From positions 736,070-800,069 of the forward strand of contig NZ_JQEZ01000001.1 of assembly GCF_000743705.1 (NCBI RefSeq): a stretch of DNA of 64,000 nt, read 5' to 3'. The stretch is from Ruegeria halocynthiae (GTDB lineage Bacteria > Pseudomonadota > Alphaproteobacteria > Rhodobacterales > Rhodobacteraceae). This document shows, one piece after another, positions 57,397 to 64,000 of this stretch. Under the pieces are notes generated by a model. It did no database searches. It had not been told where the DNA came from and saw nothing but the letters and a program-made list of their open reading frames with translations. Made by a program: the position numbers and the translations under genes. The first letter of the stretch is position 1; each line of letters begins with the position of its first letter.

Positions 57397-58559
57397 TATC
57401 CTCGTCCGCGCAGAATATCACCTAATTCGCCCTGTGGGCGGGTGCGGGTAAAGGCCAAAAGCATGCCAACTGCAATACCCCCCGCGATCAGCGACGAACC
57501 GCCATAGCTGACAAACGGCAGGGTCATTCCCTTGGCAGGCAACAGGCGCACGGCGACGCCCATGTTGATCATCGCTTGCACGCCGAACATGCAGGCCAGA
57601 CCGGTGCCGGCCAGACGGATGAACATGTCGCGTTCCCGCATCAGCCGCAGCAGCGAACGCACCACGATGATTGAATATAGCGCGATGATGATCAGCACCA
57701 GGATCAACCCGTATTCCTCGGCCGCCACTGCAATGATGAAATCTGTATGCGCGTCGGGCAGTGACCACTTCACCTGCCCCTCGCCCACGCCAACGCCGAA
57801 CAGACCACCTTCGCGGATGGCATTCGTTGCGTAACCAAGCTGAGTGGTCGGATCGACCTCTTGGTTCAGAAAGCCGTCAATACGGCGGGCAAAATGTTCC
57901 GAATTGGAATAGGCAAACATACCCCCCATCACGACCGCACCCGCCATGCCAACCAGCAACAGCATCGGTGCGCCCGCCACGAAATACATCACGCCCCAGC
58001 CAAACAGGATCAGACAGGCCTGACCGAAATCGGGTTGCATCACCAGCATACCAACAATGGCCATGCACAGCGCGAATGACCACAGCCGCCCCGGCGGGCC
58101 GTTGATCTGCTGCGACGCGGCCAGCAGCCACGCGGCGGCAACCACAAAGCCGGGCTTCAGAAACTCGGATGGTTGCAGCGAGGCAAAGCCCAGCGAATAC
58201 CAGCGCACCGCCCCTTTGCCGAAATCGGTGCCAAAGACAGGCAGAAACGCCAACGCCACAAAGGACGCCACAAAGCCCAGCACTGCCAGACGTCGCACCA
58301 ATGTGGGCGACATCATCGAGGTCAGCAGCATCGCCACCAGCGCCAGCCCGCCAAACAGCGCCTGCCGTTCGACGTAGTGGAACGGATCGAACCCGTTGCG
58401 CCCGGCCAGCGGCGGCGACGAGGCCAGCCCCAGCAACAACCCGATGACAAACAGGATCAGAACGCAGGACATCGTCCAACGATCAATCGTCCGCCACCAC
58501 TTTGGTAGAATCGGTTCACCGCGCTGGTCCTGGACCGCGCCATACACCATCTCAGTCAT
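57396..58559 (-). CDS. ftsW: Septal peptidoglycan glycosyltransferase FtsW (SEDS family)
   Basis: Product of 387 aa with about ten membrane helices. [24 protein letters not shown] carries the catalytic-loop region, LMQPDFGQA-type (here VMQPDFGQA) and [29 protein letters not shown] are SEDS signatures. It polymerises lipid II at the septum together with PBP3. The 147-bp gap upstream, toward the inserted acetyltransferase gene, may hold a promoter. I see only a small CCCCG-TTTT-CGGGG hairpin there (58590-58603). Confidence 0.96.
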   Translation of the reverse strand: MTEMVYGAVQDQRGEPILPKWWRTIDRWTMSCVLILFVIGLLLGLASSPPLAGRNGFDPFHYVERQALFGGLALVAMLLTSMMSPTLVRRLAVLGFVASFVALAFLPVFGTDFGKGAVRWYSLGFASLQPSEFLKPGFVVAAAWLLAASQQINGPPGRLWSFALCMAIVGMLVMQPDFGQACLILFGWGVMYFVAGAPMLLLVGMAGAVVMGGMFAYSNSEHFARRIDGFLNQEVDPTTQLGYATNAIREGGLFGVGVGEGQVKWSLPDAHTDFIIAVAAEEYGLILVLIIIALYSIIVVRSLLRLMRERDMFIRLAGTGLACMFGVQAMINMGVAVRLLPAKGMTLPFVSYGGSSLIAGGIAVGMLLAFTRTRPQGELGDILRGRG

Positions 58560-58706
58560 GAGATACCGCCACTATCTGCCTCGTTCACGCCCCGTTTTCG
58601 GGGTCTGATTGAGACTCTACAGCGGTTTTTGCTTTTGGGCTAGGGGAATGAGGGGAACCGGGACAATCCGCCTGAAAAATTGGCAACCTGGCTGTCGCCG
58701 CGCGAC

Positions 58707-59510
58707 TTAGCCTGTGAAAAGGTCCTGATGGCGCTGCTTGAGTTTAGTCCAACAGGCGGCAATCTCTGGCACGGTAAGATCGAAATCACCCTTCAAACAA
58801 TCCACGAGTGCCTGCGAGGAGGACAGAATTTCCTCATGAATACTTTCGGCATCAATTGTCTTTTTTACCAGACCGCGCAGAATAACATGTTTTCCGGGAT
58901 AGCGCCGTTGTGCCGTAAGCGTGCGTAGGAAAGGAGAATTCGGATCTGTTTGCAGATTTCGACTGGCGGGTTCAAAAACGCTTGCTTCTACATTTTCAAG
59001 CGTGAACCAAAAGCCGGTTTCAGTGTCACTCAACCTTTCTGAGTATCGAATAAACCCGCCGCGTTCGTTGGTGAGAGCGATCCTGTATGGCTGTTGCAGG
59101 ATCGCCCCCGGTAACAGCGGCACCGAAGCGGACATGCCGCCGCCAAAACCCACATCGACAAGCAACGGCCCATCGCAATCGACTTTCAGCAGCATGTGAT
59201 CGGGCTTCTGGTTCTTGGTGGGTTTATCCTGGCCAACAAAACCTGCCAGCGCAGACACCTCGAACCCGATTTTGCGCAACGCCCATTGGAAAAGAGTGTT
59301 CAGCTCAAAACACCATCCGCCACGCCGTCGCAGCACCACTTTGTCATAGGTGCTGATCAGACTGTTCGAAACCGGCACACCCATCTGTTGGTCAAGGTTT
59401 TCGAAGGCAACCATCCGCAACTGCGCTTTAATAAGGGCGTCCAGCGTTGCGCGGTCCGGGCGCAATGGCCCTGAATAACCGATCCTTTCACGGTATTTCT
59501 TCAAATCCAT
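58707..59510 (-). CDS. Arylamine N-acetyltransferase
   Basis: Product of 267 aa. The NAT triad is complete: C67 in RRGGWCFELN, H105 in KPDHMLLKV and D119 in LLVDVGFGGG, with spacing as in known NATs. It transfers acetyl groups from acetyl-CoA to arylamines or hydrazines. The ATG at 59510 follows AAGGGCAGAT. It lies inside the dcw cluster between ftsW and murD, an unusual place, and has no evident link to cell wall synthesis. Confidence 0.93.
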   Translation of the reverse strand: MDLKKYRERIGYSGPLRPDRATLDALIKAQLRMVAFENLDQQMGVPVSNSLISTYDKVVLRRRGGWCFELNTLFQWALRKIGFEVSALAGFVGQDKPTKNQKPDHMLLKVDCDGPLLVDVGFGGGMSASVPLLPGAILQQPYRIALTNERGGFIRYSERLSDTETGFWFTLENVEASVFEPASRNLQTDPNSPFLRTLTAQRRYPGKHVILRGLVKKTIDAESIHEEILSSSQALVDCLKGDFDLTVPEIAACWTKLKQRHQDLFTG

Positions 59511-59665
59511 ATCTGCCCTTTCCCAAATCACCGCGTTTAAATGGTGCCGCATGTACCTTGTAATTCCTCAAGTTAGGTTGAGATCAAACCCGAAATACAA
59601 GGAAGGTTCTGTTTCGGATCCGGCTTCCACTTGCCTTCGTCCTCAATCCACGCCATGCGCGGCAC

Positions 59666-60847
59666 ATGACCTATGACACGATCATCCTTGGCGCCGGGGC
59701 CGCCGGTCTGATGTGTGCGGCCCATTGTGGTGGGCGCGCGCTCGTGATCGACCACGCCAAGGCTGCAGGCGAGAAAATCCGTATCTCGGGCGGTGGCCGC
59801 TGCAATTTCACCAACATGTATGCAGGGCCGGGCAATTTCCTGTCGCAGAACCCGCATTTCTGCAAATCGGCGCTGGCGCGGTATACGCAATGGGATTTCA
59901 TTGACCTGGTCGGGCGACACGGCATCGCATGGCATGAAAAGACGCTGGGGCAGTTGTTCTGCGACGGGTCGTCGAAACAGATCATCCAGATGCTTTTGAC
60001 CGAGATAGATCGCGCCGGGGCAGAGCTGTGGGTGCAGACCTCGGTTCAGGACTTGCGCAAGACCGAGAGCGGCTTTGCGTTAGAGGTCGAACGCGAGGGG
60101 CAGCGCATCAGCCTGACCTGCGCTAATCTGGTTCTGGCCACCGGCGGCAAGTCGATCCCCAAGATGGGCGCGACCGGTCTGGCATATGACATCGCGCGTC
60201 AGTTCGGTCTGACCCTGACTGAAACCCGCGCGGCGCTGGTGCCGTTCACGTTTTCGGACGGGAAGTTCAAAGATTTATCCGGCGTCTCTGTGCCCGCGCG
60301 GCTGTCGAACGACCGCACCAGTTTTGACGAGGCGCTGTTGTTCACCCATCGCGGCCTCAGCGGGCCGTCGGTGCTGCAACTGTCATCTTACTGGCGCGAG
60401 GGTGAGGCGATCCGGGTCAACCTGATCCCCGACCTGCCCCTGTTCGATCTGCTGCGCGATCAGCGACAAGCCGGAGGGCGCAAGGCGTTGGCCACCGAGT
60501 TGTCCCGCCACCTGCCCGCACGGCTGGTCGATTTCCTGCGCCATTATATCCCGATGCAGGGCAATCTTGCAGATCAATCCGACGCCGCGCTGACCGAGCT
60601 GATCGCGGCCCTGTCCGACTGGCCCCTGACCCCATCCGGCACCGAAGGCTATCGCACTGCCGAGGTCACATTGGGTGGCATCGACACCGATGATCTGTCG
60701 TCCAAAACGATGGAGGCCAGGGATGTCCCCGGCCTCTATGCGATTGGCGAAGCGGTGGATGTCACCGGCTGGCTGGGCGGTTACAACTTCCAGTGGGCGT
60801 GGTCCTCGGGTCACGCCGCCGGAGTTGCAATCGCGACCAAAGCTTAG
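59666..60847 (+). CDS. HI0933 family (YhiN-like) NAD(P)/FAD-dependent oxidoreductase
   Basis: Product of 393 aa. IILGAGAAGLMCAAHCG is the FAD-binding Rossmann loop, GEKIRISGGGRCNFTN is the HI0933 signature, and WAWSSGHAAGVAIA closes the C-terminal FAD contact. The family's reaction is unsettled (aminoacetone oxidase or rRNA-related flavoenzymes have been suggested). It is the only plus-strand gene in the right-hand 20 kb. Its stop overlaps the stop of the convergent lipoprotein gene in TTAG (60844-60847). Confidence 0.9.
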   Translation: MTYDTIILGAGAAGLMCAAHCGGRALVIDHAKAAGEKIRISGGGRCNFTNMYAGPGNFLSQNPHFCKSALARYTQWDFIDLVGRHGIAWHEKTLGQLFCDGSSKQIIQMLLTEIDRAGAELWVQTSVQDLRKTESGFALEVEREGQRISLTCANLVLATGGKSIPKMGATGLAYDIARQFGLTLTETRAALVPFTFSDGKFKDLSGVSVPARLSNDRTSFDEALLFTHRGLSGPSVLQLSSYWREGEAIRVNLIPDLPLFDLLRDQRQAGGRKALATELSRHLPARLVDFLRHYIPMQGNLADQSDAALTELIAALSDWPLTPSGTEGYRTAEVTLGGIDTDDLSSKTMEARDVPGLYAIGEAVDVTGWLGGYNFQWAWSSGHAAGVAIATKA

Positions 60848-61218
60848 CCTACGACGTTGTAGCCACGTCCGCGCATACAGTTGCGAACCAGAACTTCCTT
60901 GTTCTGGTTCTTGTTGATCACATCCGCACCGGCCCCGACCAGCGCACCGGCGATGGCCGCGCGACCCAGATTGTCACTGCTGTCCTGAACGATCCCGGTG
61001 ACAGCCGCCGCACCCGCCGCGCCAATAGCCGCGTTCCCGGCGGTGGTGCCATCGACGCTGGCCTGCGATGCAGCCAGCTGCTGACATTGCTGCAGGTCTA
61101 CGTTGTAGTTCGGGCCAATCGGGCCGTCGACGATCGGCTGATAGTTGGCACCGGTGTTTGTGCAGGCACCAACCACAAGAATGGCGGGCAGGATCATGGA
61201 AAACTTCCGGTAAGACAT
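60844..61218 (-). CDS. Predicted lipoprotein with glycine-zipper region
   Basis: Product of 124 aa. The signal peptide ends at lipobox VGAC (Cys19). After a short spacer, a Gly/Ala-rich hydrophobic stretch (AAIGAAGAAAVTGIV and AAIAGALVGAGADVI) forms a glycine zipper, as in small envelope lipoproteins that associate with membranes. The C-terminus has a second cysteine in VRNCMRGRGYNVVG. CGAGGTTACAACT supports the start. Probably an outer membrane or periplasmic envelope protein; function unknown. Confidence 0.78.
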   Translation of the reverse strand: MSYRKFSMILPAILVVGACTNTGANYQPIVDGPIGPNYNVDLQQCQQLAASQASVDGTTAGNAAIGAAGAAAVTGIVQDSSDNLGRAAIAGALVGAGADVINKNQNKEVLVRNCMRGRGYNVVG

Positions 61219-61323
61219 AGTTGTAACCTCGTGTTAAATTTCTCGGACAGCAAAACCAATTATCGCGGAACGTCAAGCTGATAGCTTCTTAGCCTCGTCC
61301 AACCGGCGGTCTATTGCAAATGA

Positions 61324-62724
61324 CTAGCGTGTCAGCCGCTGCTGAACTTGCGCCACGAAGTCCTCTCCGCGTTGTTCAAAGTTGTCATACTGGTCGAAAC
61401 TGGCCGCGGCTGGCGCCAACAGGACGGTTTCGCCCGGCCGGGCATCCGCCATGGCCTGTTCGACAGCTTCCGCCATAGAGGTGCAGACCTGCGCGTCGGC
61501 GTCAAGCTGCATGGCAAAACCTGCCGCCTCGCGCCCGATGACATAGGCCCGGACCACCCGGTCCCCTGCCCCGTTCAGCGCCGCCAAGCCGCCATCTTTC
61601 TCAAGCCCACCGCAGATCCAGCGTATCTTTTTGAACGCGCTCAGCGCCTTGAGCGCACTGTCGACGTTGGTGGCCTTGGAGTCATTCACATAGGTCACTC
61701 CATCTGCTTCGGCGATGATCTGGCTGCGGTGCGGCAGGCCGGGATAGCTGTGCAGCGCATCCTCGATGATGCGCGGTGCCAGCCCCAGCGCGCGACAGGC
61801 TGCGTATGCCGCGCACGCGTTCTGGTGGTTATGCGCGCCGGGCAGGCCCTTGATCTCGCGCAGGTCAATCGCGCCGGCCTGCCGACCCTTGCGGTATTCC
61901 GACAGAAACCCCTTGCGCGCAAACACCTGCCAGCCCGGTCCGGTCAGTTTGCGCGCGACCGAGATACGGATGACCCGGTCATCGGCGGGACCTTCGGAAA
62001 GCTGACCTGCCAGAAAACGACCTTCGTCCTCATCCACGCCGATAATGGCGCGATCCGGGCCGCCTTCGGCAAACAGGCGGCGTTTGGCGGCAAAGTACCC
62101 GCCCATCCCGCCATGGCGATCCAGATGATCCGGAGAGAGGTTGGTGAACACCGCAACATCCGGTGTCAGCGCACGGGCCAGTTCGGTCTGATAGCTGGAC
62201 AGCTCAAGCACCACGACCGAACCATCCCCGCCCGGCTCAATATCCAGCACCCCGCGGCCGATGTTACCGGCCAGCTGCGCCTCGCGCCCGGCTTCGGACA
62301 GGATGTGGTGGATCAGGGCCGCCGTGGTGGATTTGCCGTTCGACCCGGTCACGGCAATAACGCGCGGCGGGGTGTCATAGTTGCTCCATTCCGCCCCGGC
62401 GAAGGACCGGAAAAACAGGCCGATATCGTTGTCCACCGGCACGCCCGCCTCCAGCGCGGCTGCAACAATTGGGTTCGGTTCAGGATAAAGATGCGGAATG
62501 CCGGGCGAGACTATCAGCGATGCGATTTCGTCAAACGCCCCATGGCGGCGCAGATCGGCACAGGTAAACCCTTCGGCCTCGGCCTTTTCGCGGGCGGCGG
62601 AGTTGTCATCCCAACAGATGGGCTCTGCCTTTCCCGCCCGCAGCGCACGCGCCGCTGCCAATCCGGACCGACCCAGCCCCAGAACCGCAACCTTCTGCCC
62701 TGAAAAGCCCTTGACCGGGATCAT
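61324..62724 (-). CDS. murD: UDP-N-acetylmuramoylalanine--D-glutamate ligase
   Basis: Product of 466 aa. [17 protein letters not shown] is the N-terminal fold, [19 protein letters not shown] the P-loop, and [17 protein letters not shown] the C-terminal ligase segment. It adds D-glutamate to UDP-MurNAc-L-Ala. The ATG at 62724 follows AGGTGGGTGGC and begins MIPVKGF, the family's usual start. A hairpin lies in the 150-bp gap between mraY and murD. Confidence 0.96.
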   Translation of the reverse strand: MIPVKGFSGQKVAVLGLGRSGLAAARALRAGKAEPICWDDNSAAREKAEAEGFTCADLRRHGAFDEIASLIVSPGIPHLYPEPNPIVAAALEAGVPVDNDIGLFFRSFAGAEWSNYDTPPRVIAVTGSNGKSTTAALIHHILSEAGREAQLAGNIGRGVLDIEPGGDGSVVVLELSSYQTELARALTPDVAVFTNLSPDHLDRHGGMGGYFAAKRRLFAEGGPDRAIIGVDEDEGRFLAGQLSEGPADDRVIRISVARKLTGPGWQVFARKGFLSEYRKGRQAGAIDLREIKGLPGAHNHQNACAAYAACRALGLAPRIIEDALHSYPGLPHRSQIIAEADGVTYVNDSKATNVDSALKALSAFKKIRWICGGLEKDGGLAALNGAGDRVVRAYVIGREAAGFAMQLDADAQVCTSMAEAVEQAMADARPGETVLLAPAAASFDQYDNFEQRGEDFVAQVQQRLTR

Positions 62725-62801
62725 GCCACCCACCTTATTTTGACATTGAATTCGCCGACACACTGCACCGAAGAAATCCCCATTGGCAAGGGCTGCAACA
62801 G

Positions 62802-62821
62802 GCTCGCGCGGCAGCGCGAGC
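62802..62821. repeat. Hairpin between mraY and murD
   Basis: GCTCGCGC-GGCA-GCGCGAGC is a perfect 8-bp stem with a tetraloop, without a T run. It may slow or partly end transcription between mraY and murD, or protect the mraY mRNA end. Confidence 0.5.
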
Positions 62822-62874
62822 TGGGCCCAACAGGTGGCAGGTGGACCGCAGGTCTACCGAACCTGGCGGGAGAG

Positions 62875-63957
62875 TTACCGGACCTTCAGCGTTGCCAGTC
62901 CGACCATCGCCAGAATCAGCGAGATGATCCAGAACCGAATTACGATTGTCGGCTCCGCCCAGCCCTTTTTCTCATAGTGGTGGTGGATCGGGGCCATCAG
63001 GAACACGCGGCGCCCGGTGCGTTTGAAATACAGCACCTGAATGATCACGCTCAGCGCCTCGACCACGAACAGGCCGCCGACGACCGCCAACACCAGTTCG
63101 TGCTTGGTCGCCACCGCAATCGCCCCCAGCGCACCGCCCAAAGCCAGCGAACCTGTGTCCCCCATGAACACGGCCGCAGGCGGCGCGTTATACCACAGGA
63201 AACCCAAACCCGCGCCAAACAGCGCCGAGGTAAAGATGAAAATCTCACCCGTACCGGGCACATAGTGTACGTCCAGATATTCAGTAAAGTCGACCCGGCC
63301 CACCGCATAAGCGATGATCCCCAGCGTCGAGGCCGCAATCATGGCAGGCATGATCGCCAGACCGTCCAGACCATCGGTCAGGTTCACGGCGTTCGCCGAT
63401 CCCACGATCACCACAATGGCAAAGGGAATGTAGAAGACGCCAAGATTGACCAGCGTATCCTTGAACACCGGCACAGCCAGCTGGTTCTGCAATGCCTCGG
63501 GGTGGTGCAACGTTGCCCAAAGCGAGGCCAGAACCGCGATAATCACCCCCAGCGCCAGCCGCATCTTGCCTGACACGCCCTTGGTGTTTTGCTTTGAGAC
63601 CTTGGCATAATCATCCGCAAAGCCGATCGCGGCATAGGCCAGCGTCACGAACAGCACCATCCAGACATACGGGTTGTCCCATCGCGCCCAAACCAGCGTT
63701 GACGTCATCAGCGCGCCCACGATCAGCAACCCGCCCATGGTCGGCGTTCCCGCCTTGGAAAAATGCCCCTCGGGGCCGTCGTCCCTTATCGGCTGGCCTT
63801 TACCCTGTTTGCGCCGCAGCACGTTGATCAGGGGTTTACCAAAGATAAATCCAAAGATCAGCGCCGTCAGAAAGGCCCCGCCCGCACGAAACGTGATATA
63901 CCGGAAGAGGTTCCAGAAATCCCCGCCATCCGACAGGGCGGCCAACCAATAGAGCAT
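62875..63957 (-). CDS. mraY: Phospho-N-acetylmuramoyl-pentapeptide-transferase
   Basis: Product of 360 aa with about ten membrane helices. The catalytic acidic motifs are present: [15 protein letters not shown] (DDY) and [24 protein letters not shown] is the HHH loop near the C-terminus. It transfers phospho-MurNAc-pentapeptide to undecaprenyl phosphate, forming lipid I. AGAGGTATTGTA precedes the ATG. It is the first complete gene of the dcw segment in this window; murF would be expected next to it at the right edge. Confidence 0.97.
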   Translation of the reverse strand: MLYWLAALSDGGDFWNLFRYITFRAGGAFLTALIFGFIFGKPLINVLRRKQGKGQPIRDDGPEGHFSKAGTPTMGGLLIVGALMTSTLVWARWDNPYVWMVLFVTLAYAAIGFADDYAKVSKQNTKGVSGKMRLALGVIIAVLASLWATLHHPEALQNQLAVPVFKDTLVNLGVFYIPFAIVVIVGSANAVNLTDGLDGLAIMPAMIAASTLGIIAYAVGRVDFTEYLDVHYVPGTGEIFIFTSALFGAGLGFLWYNAPPAAVFMGDTGSLALGGALGAIAVATKHELVLAVVGGLFVVEALSVIIQVLYFKRTGRRVFLMAPIHHHYEKKGWAEPTIVIRFWIISLILAMVGLATLKVR

Positions 63958-63981
63958 TACAATACCTCTCTTACGCGGCGA

Positions 63982-64000
63982 TCATGGGTCAAGCGCGCCC
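63982..64000 (-). CDS. Possible 3' end of murF (cut by the window edge)
   Basis: murF usually precedes mraY in this cluster. One frame gives GALDP followed by TGA at 63984-63982; another runs to a TAA overlapping the mraY start (TAATG at 63959-63955) but uses codons such as GTA and AGA that are rare here. I lean to the first. Too little sequence is present to confirm the gene. Confidence 0.25.

Noticed and set aside
58590-58603. CCCCG-TTTT-CGGGG hairpin upstream of ftsW as a terminator
   Set aside because: Only 5 bp of stem, no T run in either direction, and it lies upstream of ftsW in the gap to a gene on the same strand; too weak to call.
61348-62703. A 451-codon plus-strand open frame opposite murD
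   Set aside because: Antisense shadow of a clear Mur ligase gene with no own motif or start signal.
1-64000. tRNA or rRNA genes, CRISPR arrays, insertion sequences, prophage or defence islands
   Set aside because: No cloverleaf-like intergenic sequence, regular repeat-spacer array, transposase, integrase or nuclease/ATPase defence pair was found; nearly all DNA is accounted for by housekeeping genes.

Overview
The window reads as a chromosomal segment of a marine alphaproteobacterium of the Rhodobacteraceae/Roseobacter group. The grounds are a high-GC coding style, roseobacter-type versions of GatB, CobS/CobT, FtsZ and LpxC, two DUF2484-like membrane proteins inside the division cluster, the bolA / J-domain / cobS / cobT neighbourhood, and a dispersed hairpin repeat ending in GGGATATTTT that I associate with these genomes. 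I see no tRNA or rRNA gene, CRISPR array, insertion sequence, integrase or phage gene. Nearly all the DNA is coding. Species cannot be named from the sequence alone.

Left third (1-23 kb): the 5' end of an isovaleryl-CoA-dehydrogenase-like gene behind a perfect palindrome; an orphan DegT/DnrJ aminotransferase; a phosphoglycolate-phosphatase-like HAD enzyme divergent from the glmU-glmS operon (UDP-GlcNAc precursor supply); a PPOX-fold protein; and an AlkD-like DNA alkylation repair gene broken by an in-frame amber codon. Then come a small lipoprotein, moaA (molybdenum cofactor), waaA (Kdo transferase), an M20 amidohydrolase, an MFS transporter, a DUF3422 protein, a VOC protein, pntAB (proton-translocating transhydrogenase), an ICMT-like methyltransferase, kynureninase, and a TetR regulator divergent from a two-gene molybdenum hydroxylase whose promoter overlaps a palindromic operator.

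Middle (22-45 kb): a PuuD-like amidotransferase; glcB (malate synthase G) with a GlcG-like partner; pepN; two unrecognised proteins; gatB; small metabolic and stress genes (DUF4177, GNAT, BolA, J-domain protein); cobS and cobT (cobaltochelatase); aminopeptidase P; DUF427; a Tat-exported DUF3179 protein; and a CLC chloride channel/antiporter with C-terminal CBS region.

Right third (43-64 kb), mostly minus strand: the division and cell wall (dcw) cluster, in transcription order (possible murF tail) - mraY - murD - [three-gene insertion: glycine-zipper lipoprotein, HI0933-type flavoprotein, arylamine N-acetyltransferase] - ftsW - murG - murC - two DUF2484-like proteins - a small membrane protein - murB - ddl - ftsQ - ftsA - small secreted protein - ftsZ - terminator - lpxC - bamD - recN. 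Together with glmU/glmS and waaA the window supplies much of the envelope machinery: peptidoglycan precursors, septation, lipid A, LPS core and outer membrane assembly.

This is mainly core chromosome and I do not see an obvious new defence or mobile system. The best leads are the amber-interrupted alkD, the uncharacterised membrane and secreted proteins translationally coupled inside the dcw cluster, a 12-bp direct repeat spaced three helical turns upstream of ftsZ, the TetR/molybdenum-hydroxylase operator, and the inverted repeats ahead of cobS and pntAB.
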